A stretch of DNA of 15,759 nucleotides, taken from the NCBI GenBank assembly GCA_017861495.1, contig JAGFXW010000113.1:1-15759 (forward strand). The letters run 5' to 3'. The stretch's first letter is position 1; each line of letters starts with the position of its first letter. The notes under the pieces were generated by a model. That model saw only the letters and a program-made list of their open reading frames with translations. It ran no database searches and was not told where the DNA came from. Positions 11,915 to 15,759 of the stretch are shown one piece after another. Position numbers and translations under genes: made by a program. Origin of the DNA: Bacillota bacterium. GTDB lineage: Bacteria; Bacillota_C; Negativicutes; CTSoil-072.

Positions 11915-14900
11915 ATTCCATGCGATGCTTGCGCGCCGTATTATGGAGACGCAGTACCTGCAGACAAAATATCTCCAGCTTGGCATCGACAACTTGCGGG
12001 AATGGATTGCCATCGCTTTCAATCGCCAAAAACGGCAAGGCCGGATGATTTTGCAGTACCGCCGAAACAAGTTCCTGGTTATGGGTGATCTTGATTTTTT
12101 CCTGACTGATCGTTTCCGAAATGATTGCTTCCGCAATGCGGCTTGGCATGCACCCAAACGGTGAGATGGAAATCACTCCGTCCACTTCGTCAACGATTTC
12201 ATTTATCGCGCTTGCTACGGTTAGCGTAGCATCGCCGGCAGTAAAGCGGGGCGAAATGAGATGTTCCGTATTGCTTGTCATCGCTGCAACATCAATGAGA
12301 TGATAGGTATAGAAGCCGGATTTTGCCAATATTTGTTTGACCTTTTTTTCATACTTCTTTTTAAAATAACTTTTAACGAGAGACATCGTCCGGGTGATAA
12401 ATGAACTTTTCACATGATAATACGCTTTTTCCAGAATGAAGTCACAAAAGTACACAAATTCGGTTACGGGGGCCACTTTTACCATGATGCCTTTTTCGGC
12501 CATGGTTTCTACCAAATATTTACGCGAGAAGCCGTCAATCCTCACAAATATTTCACCCAGCAGGGCAATGGAGGGGGTATCTTCTAGGGTTTGTTTTACC
12601 GGTATTTTTGCCAATTCCTGCGAAAATTGTTCCAAACTCCGCTTCACTTGCCGCCAGGAACCTCTTTCAACGGTTGTTTCAATCAGTGCAAGCTGGTGAC
12701 GGAAGATGTTCATTGCCCGTTCCTTGTCTTTGGGCATGACTAACAGCGCGCTGTATATATCTGCCAACACATCGGAAATAAGAATGGACTGCCAGGCCCT
12801 TAGTTGAAAATCACCGCCCAAGCCGGCATACCCGTTATCGGAAGTTAACGACAGAATAACCACATTTTTGATTTGGAATTTTTGAATCAGCCGCTTTATC
12901 GCGATCTGGTATTGCCCAAAGCGGCAGGGTCCGGAGCTGTCGACGATGAAGTAAACCCGAAGTTCGTCTTCGTTTTGCCGTTTGGCGATATCCCGTAAGA
13001 CGCTGCCGGCGACCAGGATATACGGCAAACACTCTTTACAGGAAGAATTAGCCCGTCCCACCACCAAATCATCCTCTGTGGCCGGGCTTAAATATCTGGC
13101 TTTCGCCCCGGCATGGCGAATACTGGCAGCTAATAAGCGGGAACCGATTTCACCCATTGACGGAACAATCAATTCGACACGTGGATCTTTCAAGGCAACC
13201 TTCTCGTTGTTGGAAGTAATGATAAAACTCTTGCCATTCTCTACAACCAGTTCGGCCTCGCGATATTCATTGCCGGCAAGAAGCGGTTGCTTGCCGGTTA
13301 GCTCCCGATAGCTTTTAATCACATCGAGAAACGCTTCGATGCGGGTATCAATGCCGGCATCAGCCGTATGACTGTCCAGTTCCAGCGTAAGTGACGGTTT
13401 TTGGCCTAAAATATCCCGGAAATAACCAATAATGAAACTATCCGGACCGCAACTAAAATTCGTAATGTAGGTACCGAATAACTGGTCGTCATTTTTTACG
13501 GTTTGCGCTGTTTTTAACAGCAACTGGCCCATCGACCAGAACATATGATGAATTGGTGTTTCCTCTTCCATATTCATAAATTCCCAAGGAATGATAAGCT
13601 GGCCGCGGGAAGCAAATTTATGCGGTATTCCCATATTGGCATTTTTCGATAAGGCGCTATAAGGTCTGCCAAATAATACGATACCAATTTTATCAGGCTC
13701 AGCATGCAATTTGGCGAGGACGTCCGTGCCGATAACCTTCATTTGACGCTGATAGGCTTGATAATTCGCCACAGCGGCTTCGAAAGCACGGATGCATTGA
13801 TTTTTATCAAACCCCAGTTCCCTGCCCATCGCGGTGAAACTTTCTTTGACCTCAGCAAAGCCATTGGAAAAGTCGATCATCGGCGAGAGGACATTCCGTG
13901 TTTTCAACTCGGGAAAGGCTGTTTTTAAATAATATGGTTCACCCTGGACCAACGGACACGTTACGCTGGCGTCAATACCGTTTTTTACGAACATGCCCAT
14001 GACATGGGGCAAAAAGAGATAATCAACCGATTGGTGCAGGAGCGATTGCAAAAAGCCATGCGATTGTTCGACGGGGTAGCAAAATGCCGCCCCTTTGCGC
14101 TCGATGCCATCATCGTTGATCTGATCGGCCAGGACCACTTCGTATCCCAAAGTGCTGAAAAAAGCATGGTAAAACGGATACAAACTATTTGTCAGCAACG
14201 ATTTAATCATGCCCATTTTTTTGCCGTTCGAATTTACTGCAGGCTTTGCATAGGTTTCAAAGGTCAAGCGTTCGCGCAGCGCCACTAAATCAAGGTCTTC
14301 GATGTTATAATCCACATTTTTGCGCATGTTGTAGTATTTATTGCAGGCGCCGCCAAACGGAAATTTTTTGCCATTGATGCAAATCATGTTGATTTGGCAT
14401 TTGCGGTCGCATTTTTCTTTGCCGCCGGCACAAACAAAGGGTTTGTCGTATTTGACTTCGCGGTTGGCAAGCTCTGACAAATCAAACAACTGCTTCGTTA
14501 GCAAGCCCAAGTCCAATTTGTTTTGTATGTCCAGCGCCACACCATAAGCGCCCATTAAACCCGGTTCCGGCGGCACAATGATTTCTTTGCCGGTCAATGC
14601 CGCCATAGCCATAGGGATCGCTCTGTTGTAACAGACGCCGCCCTGCATAAAGACCTTCTTGCCGACCAAGCGGTTGCCTTTAACGCGGTTGGTGTAGTTT
14701 TGGCAAATGGAATAAACCAGACCCGCTACCACGTCTTCTTTTTTGATGCCTTCCTGGATTGCTGTTTTAATGTCAGAGGAGATAAACGCAGAACACTGGT
14801 CATTGAAGTTGGGGGGAGCCGTGCTGCCAAGGGCTATGTCGGCAATTTCGAGCGTATCGATACCCATTGTTTCTTTGGCCGCCTCTTCTAAGAAGGATCC

Positions 14901-15759
14901 GGTCCCGGCAGAACAAGCTTCGTTCATCGCATAATCCGATGGAACCATGTTGGTGATATACGTATACTTGGCATCTTGCCCGCCAATTTCAAAAATCGTG
15001 TCCACTTCGGGATCAAAATGCACGGCTGCCGTGGCATGGGCAATGATTTCGTTCACGACGCCGTCCGTTTGGGCGTGGATGCCTGCAATTTGCCGACCGG
15101 AGCCGGTTACGCCGACGGCAACTATCTGAATCGGCACGGCAGTCTGCTTTAACAGTTCCGCGTAACATTGACGGGAGGCGAGAATGGGGTCGCCATTTGT
15201 CCGTAAGTAAATAGAAGCGCTAAGTGCCAAGTCCCTTCTGCGCATAAGGACAGCTTTTGTCGTCGTCGACCCCACATCCAGGCCGATAATATATTCCTCA
15301 TTAGGCTCCGACGCCACGTGACGCATCGTTTTAAAAGTCACTTTGCTTTCAAAGTCCTTAATGGCGGGTAAAAATACAAAGGAGTGATGTTCACTTTGCT
15401 CTTTTAAAATGGTTTCTTTATTGGTAAGAAGAGAGTCATTTTCCATTGCCCAAATCGATGCTCCCAACGCCTCAAAATACGTTGCTTCATCGGCCACTAC
15501 CATTTCTGCGGCATCATTTAATTCTTGGTTAATAAAATGGAGCATGGTATGGTTTTTGGTTGTACTGCCAATAAATAAAATTTTCTGGGCCCGGCTTTTA
15601 TGCAGCAATTCCAAGATCTTGTTGCCCATCATCTGGCAAAGTCCGGCAATGACCCGTCCTTTCGCCATGCCTTTATTGAGCGCATGGGTGCAATCGGATT
15701 TGCAAAATACGGAACACCGTCCGGCAACCGTGTAGGGCGCGTCTTTTTCGACAATCGCC
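11913..15759 (-). CDS. Giant 2-hydroxyacyl-CoA dehydratase activase-like ATPase (BadF/BadG + DUF2229), N-terminus outside window
   Basis: Partial: the frame stays open through the window edge, about 1281 residues visible. Family members run to about 1400 and begin with another actin-fold ATPase domain; the visible start (GRCSVFCKSDCTH..NKG) is the end of that first domain. Counting from Met at 15668, a second ATPase domain spans about 124-385: DVGSTTTK (131-138), EIGGQDAKY (228-235), CSAGTGSFLEEAA (Cys252) and QCSAF (Cys292), equivalent to the cysteines that hold the inter-subunit [4Fe-4S] cluster in HgdC. A Cys-rich linker follows (Cys413, 420, 424, 430, 442), then the DUF2229 region from about residue 485. 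The C-terminal part has further conserved Cys in NFSCGPDSF, SSCKECLPY, SSGPCRFGQY and SPFGCMPSR. ATP-driven low-potential electron transfer is the family's expected chemistry; the physiological substrate is unknown. The internal Met at 15668 is not the real start. Confidence 0.9.
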   Translation of the reverse strand, partial: AIVEKDAPYTVAGRCSVFCKSDCTHALNKGMAKGRVIAGLCQMMGNKILELLHKSRAQKILFIGSTTKNHTMLHFINQELNDAAEMVVADEATYFEALGASIWAMENDSLLTNKETILKEQSEHHSFVFLPAIKDFESKVTFKTMRHVASEPNEEYIIGLDVGSTTTKAVLMRRRDLALSASIYLRTNGDPILASRQCYAELLKQTAVPIQIVAVGVTGSGRQIAGIHAQTDGVVNEIIAHATAAVHFDPEVDTIFEIGGQDAKYTYITNMVPSDYAMNEACSAGTGSFLEEAAKETMGIDTLEIADIALGSTAPPNFNDQCSAFISSDIKTAIQEGIKKEDVVAGLVYSICQNYTNRVKGNRLVGKKVFMQGGVCYNRAIPMAMAALTGKEIIVPPEPGLMGAYGVALDIQNKLDLGLLTKQLFDLSELANREVKYDKPFVCAGGKEKCDRKCQINMICINGKKFPFGGACNKYYNMRKNVDYNIEDLDLVALRERLTFETYAKPAVNSNGKKMGMIKSLLTNSLYPFYHAFFSTLGYEVVLADQINDDGIERKGAAFCYPVEQSHGFLQSLLHQSVDYLFLPHVMGMFVKNGIDASVTCPLVQGEPYYLKTAFPELKTRNVLSPMIDFSNGFAEVKESFTAMGRELGFDKNQCIRAFEAAVANYQAYQRQMKVIGTDVLAKLHAEPDKIGIVLFGRPYSALSKNANMGIPHKFASRGQLIIPWEFMNMEEETPIHHMFWSMGQLLLKTAQTVKNDDQLFGTYITNFSCGPDSFIIGYFRDILGQKPSLTLELDSHTADAGIDTRIEAFLDVIKSYRELTGKQPLLAGNEYREAELVVENGKSFIITSNNEKVALKDPRVELIVPSMGEIGSRLLAASIRHAGAKARYLSPATEDDLVVGRANSSCKECLPYILVAGSVLRDIAKRQNEDELRVYFIVDSSGPCRFGQYQIAIKRLIQKFQIKNVVILSLTSDNGYAGLGGDFQLRAWQSILISDVLADIYSALLVMPKDKERAMNIFRHQLALIETTVERGSWRQVKRSLEQFSQELAKIPVKQTLEDTPSIALLGEIFVRIDGFSRKYLVETMAEKGIMVKVAPVTEFVYFCDFILEKAYYHVKSSFITRTMSLVKSYFKKKYEKKVKQILAKSGFYTYHLIDVAAMTSNTEHLISPRFTAGDATLTVASAINEIVDEVDGVISISPFGCMPSRIAEAIISETISQEKIKITHNQELVSAVLQNHPALPFLAIESDGNPFPQVVDAKLEIFCLQVLRLHNTARKHRME

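Noticed and set aside
1..15759. CRISPR arrays, tRNA/rRNA genes, IS elements, prophage genes
   Set aside because: No regularly spaced repeats, no cloverleaf or rRNA sequence, and no transposase, integrase or phage structural protein seen on either strand.

Overview
The window looks like a chromosomal segment of an anaerobic, low- to mid-GC Firmicute. Purine-rich Shine-Dalgarno sites, extended -10 promoters, GC-hairpin/U-run terminators, a superoxide reductase/rubrerythrin/rubredoxin set, a nickel lactate racemase homologue and a giant 2-hydroxyacyl-CoA dehydratase activase-like protein suggest a Negativicute such as a Sporomusaceae member. That placement is inference; no rRNA or other marker gene is present.

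Layout. (1) 1-3875: two complete FtsZ paralogues (50-1117 and 2694-3776) flank a LarA-type gene (1258-2541). Each of the three genes ends in its own terminator, and larA and the second ftsZ have their own extended -10 promoters, so this is not a simple operon. (2) 3906-5460, minus strand: a secreted protein of unknown function and an MgtC/SapB-family membrane protein, the latter behind a long hairpin-rich leader. (3) 5525-6408: spermidine synthase, with an anomalous N-terminus. (4) 6459-8507: small, poorly characterised genes: a Ser/Gly-rich Cys-cluster protein, a DUF5662-like protein, a 56-aa Cys-rich protein and two single-helix membrane peptides. Short palindromic or hairpin elements related to parts of the mgtC leader lie among them. 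(5) 8723-9925: desulfoferrodoxin, rubrerythrin and rubredoxin, a coherent reactive-oxygen defence set. (6) 10034-10977: a class I cyclic-di-GMP riboswitch followed by an intrinsic terminator, upstream of an unrecognised helical protein. (7) 11102-11683: a flavodoxin-fold, Cys-motif reductase, convergent with (8) 11913 to the window end, minus strand: a very large BadF/BadG-type ATPase/DUF2229 protein whose N-terminus lies beyond the window.

The strongest points for follow-up are the ftsZ-larA-ftsZ arrangement, the c-di-GMP riboswitch in front of an unknown protein, the family of structured repeats at about 5.3, 7.1 and 8.2 kb, the disrupted start of speE, and the substrate-unknown giant activase. 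No CRISPR array, tRNA, rRNA, transposase or phage gene was seen.
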